A stretch of DNA of 64,000 bases from positions 124,001 through 188,000 of the forward strand of contig JACKKC010000001.1 of NCBI GenBank assembly GCA_020637615.1. The letters are read 5' to 3'. Below, one piece after another: positions 44,555-53,872 of the stretch. The notes under the pieces are model-generated. The model was not told where the DNA came from. It worked only from the letters and a program-made list of their open reading frames with translations, and made no database searches. The translations under genes were made by a program, and so were the position numbers. The DNA comes from Rhodovulum sp. (lineage in GTDB: Bacteria; Pseudomonadota; Alphaproteobacteria; Rhodobacterales; Rhodobacteraceae). Each line of letters opens with the position of its first letter. Position 1 is the first letter of the stretch.

Positions 44555-44983
44555 CTAGTTCGACTTGCGCGAACTCCAGGGCAGGGGGGCGACGGGGATG
44601 CCGTCCTCGATCAGGGCGCGTGCCTCGGAGGGCTTCGCCTCGCCGATGATCGGCCGGTCGGGGGAGCTGCCCTCGTGGATGCGCCGCGCCTCGGCGGCGA
44701 AGTCGCGGCCGACGTTCTCGGAGCGGGCCTCGATCCGGCGGCGAAGCTCCGCCATGGCCTGCTCGGCGGGCGAGAGCGGCGCCGAAAGCGTCGGCGCCGG
44801 GTCGGGCGCTTCGGCGCCGGCGCCCGCCAGGCTCGGCGCCATCAGGTCCTTCTGCACCTCCGGGCTGCCGCAGACCGCGCAGGAGACCAGCCCGGCGGAG
44901 AGCAGCCGGTCGAAATCCGCACTCGAGCCGAACCAGGACTCGAAGCGGTGGTCTTGGGTGCAGCGCAGCGCGTATCGGATCAC
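44555..44983 (-). CDS. DUF1178 family protein
   Basis: The 142-residue protein opens MIRYALRCTQDHRFESWFGS, with Cys8 and then Cys35 and Cys38 in a CAVCGS motif, an apparent zinc-binding arrangement. The C-terminal EARALIEDGIPVAPLPW is typical of DUF1178. The function is unknown. It lies between lysC and the divergent phoR gene. Confidence 0.88.
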   Translation of the reverse strand: MIRYALRCTQDHRFESWFGSSADFDRLLSAGLVSCAVCGSPEVQKDLMAPSLAGAGAEAPDPAPTLSAPLSPAEQAMAELRRRIEARSENVGRDFAAEARRIHEGSSPDRPIIGEAKPSEARALIEDGIPVAPLPWSSRKSN

Positions 44984-45106
44984 CCGGGCGTCCTCGCGAA
45001 ATCCAGTCGCCCCTTACATATATGTCGATCCGGTGAAGACAATCTTTCTTCTCGCAGCCGGCCGCGGCTGCTATAGGGGCCGGCGGCGCGGGAGGAACGA
45101 GGCGGA

Positions 45107-46417
45107 ATGGCGGAATGGTTCCATCCCCTGCTGGCGCTGGCGGTCGCCGTCTTTGCCGCGCTCTCCGCGGCGCTGGGCCTTCCGCCGCTGGCCGCCTTCC
45201 TGGCGGGAGGGCTCGTCGTCCTTCTCGCCGTGCCGGTCGCCAGGCGCCTCGCGGACAGCGCGGCGGTGCCGCTCTCCGACCCCCCGCGGGATCCGGCGCA
45301 TCCCCCGCCGGCCGCGCCCGATCCGGGCCGGGCGCTGCTGGAAAGGCTCCCCGCGCCGCTGCTCGTCATCGCCCGGAACGGATGCATCGCCTACGCCAAT
45401 CCGGCGGCGCATGCCGCCCTGCCGCATGTGGAGCCGGGCGCGCATTTCGCGCATCTCATCCGCGCGCCGGATTTCGTCGCCGCCGTCACCGCGACGCTGG
45501 TCGACGGCGAGGAACGCGCCTGCCGCTTCACCACCTTCGACGGCAGCGAGCGGCATTTCGAGGCGCGGGTCGGACTCCTGCCCGCCGATCCCGCCTTCGG
45601 CACCGACCGGCGCGCGATCGTGCAGCTCGAGGACCGCACCGAGCCGCACAAGGCCGAGCAGCTGCGCTCCGATTTCATCGCCAATGCCAGCCACGAGCTG
45701 CGCACGCCGCTCGCCTCGGTCATCGGCTATATCGAGACGCTCCAGCACCACGCCCGGCACGATCCCGAGGCGCGCGAGCGCTTCCTCGGCATCATGGCGC
45801 GGGAGGCCGGCCGCATGCAGCGGCTCGTGGACGACCTGATGTCGCTCAGCCGCATCGAGATGAGCGAGCATCTCCGGCCGGTCGAGGTCTGGTCGCTGAA
45901 CGGGATCGTCACCGAATGCGTCTCGGCGCTGCAGCCGATCGCGGGCCAGCAGGGCGTCGACCTCCTCCTCGAGCTCGACCCGCAGGACTGCCGGGTGGCG
46001 GGCGACCGCGACCAGCTCTCGCAGGTCTTCACCAACCTGATCGACAACGCGATGAAATACGGCGGCCCCGGCGGCAGCGTGCGCGTGCTCACCGCCCCCC
46101 CGAGCCGGGCGCATCCCAACCGCTGCGGCATCACCGTCGCCGACACCGGCCCCGGCATCGCGCGCGAGCATATCCACCGGCTGACCGAGCGCTTCTACCG
46201 GGTCAACGTCAGCCACAGCCGCAACAAGGGCGGGACCGGGCTCGGCCTCGCCATCGTCAAGCACATCCTCAACCGCCACAAGGGCCGCCTGGAGATCACC
46301 TCGAAGCCCGGCGAGGGAAGCCGCTTCACGGTCTGGCTGCCCAGGGCCGCTTCCGGAGACGTCGCCCAGCCGCCGCCGCCTCCCGACCCCGGCGAGGCGA
46401 AACCTCTCGGAATGTGA
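45107..46417 (+). CDS. phoR: Phosphate regulon sensor histidine kinase PhoR
   Basis: The 436-residue protein has two N-terminal membrane helices (about 6-45), a PAS domain (about 77-180), a HisKA domain with the phosphorylated His196 in NASHELRTPL, and an HATPase domain with the N box (TNLIDNAMKYG) and G boxes (DTGPGI, GGTGLGLAI). Assignment to PhoR rests on the short transmembrane-PAS layout and on the adjacent phoU and phoB. No pst genes lie between it and phoU. Confidence 0.9.
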   Translation: MAEWFHPLLALAVAVFAALSAALGLPPLAAFLAGGLVVLLAVPVARRLADSAAVPLSDPPRDPAHPPPAAPDPGRALLERLPAPLLVIARNGCIAYANPAAHAALPHVEPGAHFAHLIRAPDFVAAVTATLVDGEERACRFTTFDGSERHFEARVGLLPADPAFGTDRRAIVQLEDRTEPHKAEQLRSDFIANASHELRTPLASVIGYIETLQHHARHDPEARERFLGIMAREAGRMQRLVDDLMSLSRIEMSEHLRPVEVWSLNGIVTECVSALQPIAGQQGVDLLLELDPQDCRVAGDRDQLSQVFTNLIDNAMKYGGPGGSVRVLTAPPSRAHPNRCGITVADTGPGIAREHIHRLTERFYRVNVSHSRNKGGTGLGLAIVKHILNRHKGRLEITSKPGEGSRFTVWLPRAASGDVAQPPPPPDPGEAKPLGM

Positions 46418-46427
46418 ACGGGTTGCA

Positions 46428-46482
46428 CTGTCACGGTTTCGTCTTGGAACTGTCACGGCCCTGTTGCGATCCGCCCTATAAT
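46428..46482 (+). promoter_or_regulatory. Four-unit Pho box with consensus -10 before phoU
   Basis: Heptamers recur every 11 bases: CTGTCAC (46428), TCGTCTT (46439, degenerate), CTGTCAC (46450) and CTGTTGC (46461). A perfect TATAAT follows at 46477-46482, 9 bases after the last heptamer. This is the known Pho-box geometry, in which PhoB replaces a -35 element. The transcript would start near 46489 and cover phoU and phoB. Confidence 0.85.
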
Positions 46483-46589
46483 GCTGTCGACTGACGTTCA
46501 CCGCAGGACGCGGCCCCGATCGCCCGGCGCCGCCGAGGAACGCGCGCCCGCGGCGGGCGCGCGGGAAGCCGAGGAGAGACCCGACCGCC

Positions 46590-47291
46590 ATGGCCCATAT
46601 CGTTGCGTCGTTCGACGAGGATCTCGTCCAGGTTCAGGCCAGGATCTCGGAAATGGGCGGCCTTTGCGAGGAACTGCTCTCCAAGGCGCTGCAATCGGTG
46701 CAGGAGCGCGATCCGGTGCTCGCGCGCCAGGTCATCGACCGCGACAGGGCGCTCGACGCGATGGAGATGGCGCTCGAGGAAAGCGTGGTCAAGATCATCG
46801 CCCTGCGCCAGCCGGTCGCGGCGGACCTGCGGGTCCTGATCGCGGCGATGAAGATCGCCTCGACCCTCGAGCGCATCGGCGATCTCGCCAAGAACATCTC
46901 CAAGCGGGCGATCCCGCTCTCCTCGGCGCGGCCCGCCCGGCTGACCACCTCGATCGCGCGCATGGGCAAGACCACGCTCGCCCAGCTCTCGGACGTGCTC
47001 AACGCCCATGCCTCGCGCGACGTGGATCTCGCGGTGCAGATCTGGAACCAGGATTACGAGATCGACGAGATGTACAACGCCATCTTCCGCGAGGTGGTGA
47101 CCTACATGGTCGAGGACAGCCGGCTGATCGGGATCGGCGCGCAGCTGATGTTCATCGCCAAGAACCTCGAGCGCATCGGCGACCACACCACCCATATCTC
47201 CGAGATGGTCTATTACATCGTCAAGGGCGAGCCGCTCGGCGACGACCGCCCCAAGGGCGAGCCGACGGGCGTCGATTTCATTCACGAGTGA
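46590..47291 (+). CDS. phoU: Phosphate signalling protein PhoU
   Basis: PhoU damps PhoR activity when phosphate is plentiful and normally works with the PstSCAB transporter. The 233-residue protein is two repeated three-helix bundles with metal-binding motifs LERIGDLAKN and LERIGDHTTH. It is followed by phoB after 22 bases. Confidence 0.95.
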   Translation: MAHIVASFDEDLVQVQARISEMGGLCEELLSKALQSVQERDPVLARQVIDRDRALDAMEMALEESVVKIIALRQPVAADLRVLIAAMKIASTLERIGDLAKNISKRAIPLSSARPARLTTSIARMGKTTLAQLSDVLNAHASRDVDLAVQIWNQDYEIDEMYNAIFREVVTYMVEDSRLIGIGAQLMFIAKNLERIGDHTTHISEMVYYIVKGEPLGDDRPKGEPTGVDFIHE

Positions 47292-47313
47292 GGCCAGCCG
47301 AGAGGACCCCCCG

Positions 47314-48009
47314 ATGTGCGCCAAGATCCTGGTGATCGAGGACGAGGAGCCGATCAGCCAGCTCCTCGCCTACAACCTCTCCAAGGAGGGCTTCACCGTC
47401 GCGACCTCCTCGGACGGCGACGAGGCGATGATCGCGGTCGATGAATCGCGCCCCGACCTGGTGCTGATGGACTGGATGCTGCCCAATGTCTCGGGCATCG
47501 AGCTCTGCCGGCAATTGCGCAGCCGCAGCGAGACCCGCGACATCCCCGTCATCATGCTGACCGCCCGCGGCGAGGAGGAGGACCGGGTCCGCGGCCTCGA
47601 CGTCGGCGCCGACGACTACGTGACCAAGCCCTTCTCCATGTCCGAGCTCGTGGCGCGGATGCGTGCGGTCCTGCGCCGCACCGCCCCGATGCTCGCCGGG
47701 GACGTGGCGACCTTCGCCGACATCGTGCTCGACCGCCAGCTCTGCCGCGTGCGCCGCGGCCAGCGCGACGTGCATCTCGGCCCCACCGAGTTCCGCCTGC
47801 TCGACGTGCTGATGCAGCGCCCGGGCCGGGTCTTCTCCCGCGAGCAGCTGCTCGACCGGGTCTGGGGCGAGGACGTCTATGTGGAGATCCGCACCGTCGA
47901 CGTGCATATCGGCCGGCTGCGCAAGGCCCTGAACCGGCGCGGCGACCGCGACCCGATCCGCACCGTTCGCTCCTCGGGCTACGCGCTCGACGATACCTAT
48001 TCGGTCTGA
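47314..48009 (+). CDS. phoB: Phosphate regulon response regulator PhoB
   Basis: The 231-residue OmpR-type regulator has a receiver domain with the phosphorylated Asp53 in LMDWMLPN and Lys in VTKPFSM, and a winged-helix DNA-binding domain (about 130-228) with LGPTEFRLLDVLMQRPGRVFSREQLLDRVW. It would bind the Pho box upstream of phoU. Confidence 0.95.
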   Translation: MCAKILVIEDEEPISQLLAYNLSKEGFTVATSSDGDEAMIAVDESRPDLVLMDWMLPNVSGIELCRQLRSRSETRDIPVIMLTARGEEEDRVRGLDVGADDYVTKPFSMSELVARMRAVLRRTAPMLAGDVATFADIVLDRQLCRVRRGQRDVHLGPTEFRLLDVLMQRPGRVFSREQLLDRVWGEDVYVEIRTVDVHIGRLRKALNRRGDRDPIRTVRSSGYALDDTYSV

Positions 48010-48481
48010 TCCCGCCTCTGCGTGATCGCTTCTGACCGGCGCCGCGGCCTTCTCTTCGCGGATTGCCCAGCGACGTCGGAACCCGACGTCCCTCGGTCTC
48101 CGCGCTCGCGCGCTCCAGCCGACGAACCGGCGCGAGGCAATGCCTCGCAATCGCCGGTTCGAGCCGTGTCCCATGACCGACGCCGATTCCCGTAATAACC
48201 GCTCGAAAGAAGGCCGCGCCCCGCGCGACCCGCTCAACATGCCCCCGGACCGGAAAGGCGAGGCGCCGGTGGCGCCTTGCCCGGCCCGGTCGCCCGAAGG
48301 CGCGCGCCGCAGGGCGAGGGCGGTGCAGCCGTCCCGCCGGTCGAGGATCGGGACAGGGCGGCCTCGACGTGCGCCTCGCGCGCCGGCCCCAGGAAGACCG
48401 ACGCGGCTCCGATCGCCAAGAGTCGATCGGGCTCGGACACCCGACCCGGCGGGAAGAACGTCGACGCGCGGGTCCAGCAGT
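48010..48481. other. Gene-free spacer containing repeat copy A
   Basis: After phoB there is a structured dyad (48124-48160): arms GAACCGGCG and CGCCGGTTC enclose a smaller hairpin, CGAGGCA-A-TGCCTCG. It may serve as the phoB terminator. The rest is repeat copy A, listed separately. Confidence 0.5.
48204..48456 (+). repeat. Dispersed repeat, copy A
   Basis: About 250 bases match, in opposite orientation, the stretch at 58058-58316. Landmarks shared in order are GGCCGCGCCCCGCGCG, CCCCGGACCG, the hairpin AGGCGCC-GGT-GGCGCCT (48262-48278), GCCGCAGGGCGAGGG, GAGGATCGGG, CGATCGCCA with GTCGATCGGG, and CGGGAAG. The copies differ by point changes and short indels. No open reading frame is shared at codon level in a way that looks coding. 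Confidence 0.82.
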
Positions 48482-50030
48482 TCAGTTCGTCGTGCCGTTC
48501 CGCGTTCGCGGCAGATCGCCCCAATCGGTGATAGGGGCCATTTCGCCAGCACCGTCTCGCAGTGGAATTCGTGTCCTCGCGGACCCGCATCCGCCGCCCA
48601 GCGCCTTGTAGATGGCGACGAGGTTCTCCGCGATCTGGTTGCCCCCTGTGACCAGATTGGCCTGCCGCCGTCGACATCCGCCGCTGGGTGTTGGAGACGC
48701 GCGAGTAGGTCGGTCACGCCGCGAGATCGCCGTATTGCCTGCCGCGATCTCGCAGCGCGCCGGAGCCGCCCGACAGCTCTCGGCGCCGAAGCAGCGCGCT
48801 CTGCGCCCGGGCTCCTGCGTGAGGCGGCCATGGCGTTGTCGACCTCGCCGTAGGCCGCAGAGCATGTTCTGGGGACTGCGCGATCAGGCCCTGGTAGGCG
48901 GCGTCCTGCGCCCAGACGTTGTCTTTGAGCCGGCCGGAAGTTGAGGATGTTCCAGCTCACCGGGCGTGAATATTCCGGGCTGGGTCCGGCTGCATCTCCT
49001 GCCTCGAAGAGATTGCCGGCGGAACTGGCCTCGAAGCCATGCCGCCGGAAGATGAACTGCGGACAGAGCGCGATCATCGCGACGCACGATCGGGAGGCCT
49101 GCGCCGCGGCTGTCCAGCTCCGACGGTCCTGATGTCCGGCCGGTGGCGCAGGAGCTCCGCCGGCACGCCCACGGCGACCCCGGAACGCGCCTGTGGAATG
49201 CGGGCCCGGAGCCGATGAGCCCGTCCATGCGCGACGGCGGCTGCGCCAGCAGCACCGCCAGCGCGTTCTTGGCCTGCTGGAGGTCGCTCTCCAGCGGCGG
49301 GATCAGCGCCTTGGTATTGGTCAGGAGGACGGTGGCCTCCTCGACGTCGAGCTCGGTGGTCACCCGCCGTTGAAGCGCACCTTCGCGAGGTCGAGCGATT
49401 GCTGCTGCAGATCGATGTTGCGCCGGGCGATCGCCAGCGTCTCCTGGATCGCGCGGATGTTGATGTAGGTCGCGGCGACGTCGCCGGTCAGCGTCACCAG
49501 CGCGTCGTCGTAATTCGCTACCTGCGCGGCGAGATTGGCCCGCGCCGACTGCACGTCGCGCCGCAGCTGCCGCCCAGACGTCGAGTATCTCCTCCAGCGC
49601 ATCGACCGACCGCTGGTCGCCGAGAATCGGGATGATCGAGGTCCGTGACCCGGCTCCACCTCGCTGATGTAGCTGGAGATTGTCGCCCAGGCGCCGCCTG
49701 CAGGTACTGCCCGCCAGCGTCTGCGATCGCGGGAAGAGCTGCCATAGGCGATGCCACTGCGCACGCGCCTGGAGCACCCGCCCTTCGGCCATCTGCAGCG
49801 TGAGGTTCTGGGCGCCAGGCTGGGCGATGAGATCGCGCTCAGACGTCGCATCCGGCGATGAGGTCTGCCACCAGGCGACCACCGGTGTCGGGCTGTCTGG
49901 CGAGGTCAGGCCACTCGAGGCGTCCTGCTCGGCGCGCATTGTGCCTCAGCCAGCAAGCTGACCTCGGGCGATCTTGCGGCTGGAGATCACGGACCGATCA
50001 TCGCGCAGCCGCCGAAGCCGCCGCGCCCAT
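48482..50030 (-). pseudogene. NodT/TolC-type outer-membrane efflux lipoprotein, many frame breaks
   Basis: Fragments in several frames line up with an RND/MFP-type outer-membrane factor: lipobox region GCAMIGP (near 50000), NLTLQMAEGRVLQARAQW, NYDDALVTLTGDVAATYINI, RNIDLQQQSLDLAKVRFNGG, TTELDVEEATVLLTN, and near the end NLVAIYKALGGG. At least six indels would be needed to restore it. Coordinates are approximate at both ends. It lies downstream of the HlyD-type adaptor and probably forms a tripartite exporter with it. Confidence 0.65.
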
Positions 50031-50085
50031 GCGGCGGTAGCGCCATCTATACCGGCGGTCGGCGCAGCGCCGTTCCTGCGCCGGA

Positions 50086-51275
50086 TCAGGATCTTTGCCG
50101 TGCTCTTCTGTCGCTCAACCGTTTCGCCGACCGGTTGGACGTCCAACCGGCGGTCGAGAAGTTGGCGAACGAATGGGGAGCCGGATGATCCGGCGCGGAA
50201 CGCAAGCTCTCGCCGCCGCCGGAGATCGCTGCACCGCCGCATGGGCGCCTGCGGCGGATGCGATCGGCCGGCGGATCGTCGAAGGTGATCTCCGCGCAGT
50301 CCGCCCCGGCAGCTTCCGGCAGCGAATTCAGGCAGCGGCCCGAGGGCAGAATGCCTCGGCCTGGAGGTCGCCCGCAGACCGCCTCGACCCGGCCGCCGAA
50401 GATCTCGCCCGGATAGAGGTCGAGCGCGATCTCCGCCTCCTGCCCGGGGGCGACGAACTTCAGGTTCTGCTGGCGGAAGGTCGCGAGGATATAGGGATCG
50501 GCCGCGGTGACGAAGCTCGCGATGGCGCCGAGCCGCACGTCGCCCACCACGAGGCCCGGCCTGGCCTGCTGCGAGACGATCATTCCGTCCTCGGGCGCGA
50601 CCAGCGTGGTGTTGCCGAGGAAATACTCGGCCTCCGCCAGCTGCGCGCGCGCCTGGGCGACCCCGGTATTGACGCCGTCGATGGTGGAGCCGAGCGCGAG
50701 CTGCGCCTTCTCGAGATTTCCTTGGCCTCCGCCACCGCGGCGGTGTCCTCCTCGACCTGGGCGTTCCAGCGGTCGAGCTCGTCCTGCCGCGCGCCGCCCT
50801 GGGGGACGAGGTCGGTGAAGCGCTTCTGCTGCTGGGTGGAATATTCCAGCTGCGCCTCGGCCCGGATGACCGCGTTGCTCGCGGCCGCCACGTCCTGCTG
50901 CAGGATCTTCGCGTTCTGCTCGGCCGCCACCAGCTGCGCCTCAGCGGCATCGACCTGATGCTGGAAGATGGTGGTGTCGAAGCGGTAGAGCGGATCGCCC
51001 TTCCTGACCGGCGTGTTGGGCTCCACCAGCACCTCGGTCAGGATCGTCGGCTGGGTCAGCCGCGGCAGGATCTGGATCGTGCTGCGGATCACGTGGCTGT
51101 CGACCGTATAGGGCTGGTAGAAGCGCAGGGCGACCAGGAAGATCAGCAGGAGATGCAGCCCGACCCAGCCCGAGACGATGCCCCAGACGATGTTGAACTT
51201 CAGCCACCGGAAGCGGAAGAACACCATCCAGACGAAGATGATGTAGAAGACCGTGATCCCGACGGCCATCAGCAT
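50086..51275 (-). pseudogene. HlyD/EmrA-type membrane-fusion protein (YiaV-like), frame broken
   Basis: The N-terminal frame (51275 to about 50720) gives two membrane helices, then the biotinyl-lipoyl-like segment LTEVLVEPNTPVRKGDPLYRFD and a coiled coil. One missing A near 50720 shifts to LEKAQLALGSTIDGVNTG, and the barrel continues as VTAADPYILATFRQQNLKFV and ALDLYPGEIFGGRVEAV. The C-terminus is unclear. A DUF3302 gene precedes it, the YiaW-YiaV arrangement. Confidence 0.7.
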
Positions 51276-51329
51276 CGCGGCAATTCCCCCGTGATCTGGT
51301 TGCGAGCGGAGTGGGTCATCGCCGGCCCG

Positions 51330-51686
51330 TCACGCGGAGGCCGGCGGCGGGGGCGCCTCGCCGGCGGCCGGGCTGCTCGGCGGCTCCTCGGGCTCGCCGC
51401 GCAGGCGGGCGATCTCGCGGCGTATCACGTCCTTCTCCTCGTCGGGAAAGCGGCGGATGTCGTGATGGCGGAATCGTGAAGGCCCAGAGGAGGCGTGCCG
51501 GGGCACGACCGCAGGAAAGCCCGCCAGCCGGCAGATCCGGACCGTTCCGCATGCGGATGGTTGCGCTTGATGGCGATGCGTGGGCAGCCCTGATGAAGAT
51601 CCAGGATCGCCTCGCGGCGGCCAGGATCAGCACCGGGGCGGCGGAGATAGTCATGTAAATCGAGCGGGCGTCCGATAAAGATCCAT
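51330..51686 (-). pseudogene. DUF3302 (YiaW-like) small membrane protein, frame broken
   Basis: Pieces in different frames give LDLHDY, a hydrophobic helix around VLILAAA and WIFIRAAH, then RIAIKRNHPHA and AGW, the hallmark of DUF3302, and a charged tail HHDIRRFPDEEKDVIRREIA ending with a Pro/Ala-rich stretch at 51330. The start is put at the ATG at 51686 but is uncertain. Adjacent HlyD-type gene supports the call. Confidence 0.55.
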
Positions 51687-52124
51687 GATGCGCCTCCGCT
51701 CGCACAGTCACTGTCGCGTTCTGCGCACGGGCGAATTCTGGCACCGATGCTACTGAGGGCGTACCTGCCGCCTCCTGACCTGCGCTCAAGGAAAATGCCG
51801 AGTCTTTTGGGTCACGCCCTGAAGGCGGCAAAAGTGGTCTCCGGTGACCTTGCGTTAACCGGCCAGGGGGCACCGCAGGAATGGCGGAAACGACATTAGC
51901 CTCGCGCCGGTTCAATGTCCCCCTTGCTGAAGCGCAGCGCGGAGGGCGAGGGGCGGATTGTCACCTGCCTAAACCGCGGGGACATGCGGCGGTGCACAGA
52001 ACCCGTCTATGCTTCCCGAAAGGTTCACCCGGAAACGAGTACGGCACGGCGATCCGGCTGCGGCGCATGTCTGCTGCGGCCTCCGTTTCCCCTCACCGGG
52101 GAGCGAAGGCGACCCGCTGGATGA
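51687..52124. other. Spacer between the exporter genes and gcrA
   Basis: About 440 bases without a convincing gene. A short rightward open frame around 51915-52124 has no ribosome-binding site or family resemblance. Promoters for the leftward exporter genes should lie here, but no clear hexamers are seen. Confidence 0.3.
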
Positions 52125-52699
52125 TCAGCGCCCGCCGGCGCGTCGGTCGCGCCGCGCCGACATCGGCTGGAAGGCCACCGCACATGCGCCTCGCAATAGG
52201 GCTGCCGGGCGGGCAGGCATGCAGAACCAGAATTCCTCGGTCGCGGGATCGCCCACCGGCCCATTTGCAGGTCATGGTAGTCTGCATCAGCGTGAGCTTG
52301 CGCGGCTTCTTCGCGACTCGGCCAGATTGGCCAGCGCCTCGGCGCTGATCTCCGAGCCCGAGGGCTGCGGCGGCATGGGCTGCCCGGCACGCGCGGGCGG
52401 TTGACCTGCGGCTGCTCGCGCACCACCGGGGCAGTTCGCCGCCGCGGCCTCCTCTCCCCGTCTCGAGGGCCGCCGCGGCGACCGGCTCGGCCACCGGCGC
52501 TGCCACTGCAGGTTCGGCCGGCGCGCCGGAAGCCTCCTCCTGGTCGCCGTTTCCGCCGCGGTTCGAGAGGCCGAGGCGATGCACCTTGCCGATCACGGCG
52601 TTGCGCGTCACCCGCCCAGCTCCTTGGCGATCTGACTGGCGCTCTTGCCCTCGGTCCACATCGACCGCAGGCCTCCACGCGTTCATCGGTCCAGGACAT
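52125..52699 (-). pseudogene. gcrA: GcrA cell-cycle regulator, frame broken
   Basis: GcrA is a sigma-70-associated regulator acting at CcrM-methylated promoters. The reading starts MSWTDERVE at 52699, and after one missing base continues with SMWTEGKSASQIAKELG, then VTRNAVIGKVHRLGLSNR, a Pro/Ala/Glu linker, RKLTLMQ, TCKW, PYCEAHV and VAFQPMSARRDRRAG ending at 52125. These are the GcrA landmarks in order, spread over all three frames. At least five single-base changes are needed. Sequence error is likelier than loss. Confidence 0.75.
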
Positions 52700-52810
52700 C
52701 TCGTTCGTCTCCGTCGGCTTTATCGGGCGGGATTACGCGCGGGGTCCGACAATCGGCCGGCACGCTCGCGGCCATTGTAACCAGCCACGCTTCGGTTACA
52801 AGCGCGACCC

Positions 52811-53644
52811 ATGGAAAACCGCGCGATCGACACGCAACGGGGCCCGGTCCGGGGCAGGCCGGGCAAGGGCGTCAAGCGCTTCGGCCGGGTCAACTGGCTC
52901 GGGCTCGCCACCCTGACCGGGCGCGAGATCCGCCGCTTCACCAATGTCTGGACCCAGACCCTCGCCGCGCCGGTGGCGACGGCGCTGCTCTTCATGGCGG
53001 TCTTCACCCTGGCGCTGGGCGGCCAGCGGCCCGACGTGATGGGGCTGCCCTTCGCGCATTTCCTCGCGCCCGGCATCCTGATGATGACGGTGATCCAGAA
53101 CGCCTTCGCCAATACCTCGAGCTCGATCCTCGTCTCCAAGGTCAGGGCAGCATCGTGGACACGCTCATGCCGCCGCTGAGCCCCTCGGAGCTCCTGACCG
53201 GCTTCGTGCTCGGCGGCGTCTTCCGCGGCCTCTTCGTGGCGGCCGGCGTGGCGGCGGTGCTCTTCCCGCTCTTCGGCATCCTGCCGGCGCATCCGCTCTG
53301 GGCGCTCGCCTTCGTCCTGGTGGGCAGCGCGCTCTGGCGCTCATGGGCAATCACTGCGATCCTCGCGAGAAGTTCGACCACATGGCCGCGATCACCAATT
53401 CTGTCGTCACCCCGCTCAAGCTTCCTCTCAGGCTGCTTCTATTCCGCGGCCGCGGTGCCGAGGCATTCCGGATCCTGCTCCACGTCAACCCGATCTTCTA
53501 TCTCATCGACGGCATGCGCTTCGGCGCGCTGGGGTGAGCGATTCCTCGCCCGCTCAGCCTCGCCTATGCGCTCTCGCCGTGGTCAGCGCTCGGCGCCTGA
53601 CCTTCCGCTGGCTGCGGACCGGCTACAACCGGCTCAAGAGCTGA
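52811..53644 (+). pseudogene. ABC-2 type transporter permease, frame broken
   Basis: The start frame gives ATLTGREIRRFTNVWTQTLA and a first membrane helix, then FAHFLAPGILMMTVIQNAFA and SSILVSKV; after a missing base near 53148 come GSIVDTLMPPLSPSELLTGF and further helices, then EKFDHMAAITNSVVTPL, ILLHVNPIFYLIDGMRFGAL and LTFRWLRTGY. Start to stop is 834 bases, a multiple of three, so indels nearly cancel. The cognate ATPase gene is not adjacent. Confidence 0.7.
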
Positions 53645-53732
53645 TCCCCGCAGCAGACCGCTCCGCCCCGGAACGGGTGGCCGATTCCGCACGTTAACAC
53701 TTTTATCGTTTGATATCAGTCGCTTGGCGAGC

Positions 53733-53746
53733 GTCCCCATGGGGAC
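53733..53746. promoter_or_regulatory. 14-base palindrome upstream of argD
   Basis: GTCCCCATGGGGAC is a perfect inverted repeat about 130 bases before the argD start. A one-mismatch version, GTCCCCATGGGGGC, lies at 1172-1185 downstream of dapE. Role unknown. Confidence 0.3.
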
Positions 53747-53872
53747 AGCCCCGGATCGCGGTTCCGGAAGGCGCGATTGACTCGCCTGCGGGCTTGCGGC
53801 AAGAGGTCCGCTTGGCCCCGCGCATCGCCCCCGGGGCCCCGCCCGACATCCTGTCGCCGTGGAGGTTTACCC

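Noticed and set aside
48120..48175. tRNA-like T arm (GGTTCGAGCC) after phoB
   Set aside because: No acceptor stem, D arm or anticodon arm can be built around it; the sequence is explained by the nested hairpin at 48124-48160.
48140..48853. Open frames over repeat copy A and the adjoining spacer
   Set aside because: They are Arg/Pro/Ala-rich, and translations of copies A and B match each other only because the DNA is repeated, in more than one frame, with no codon-level constraint visible.
51915..52124. Short rightward frame of 69 codons next to gcrA
   Set aside because: No ribosome-binding site, no conserved pattern, and it lies in the indel-rich tract where frames cannot be trusted.
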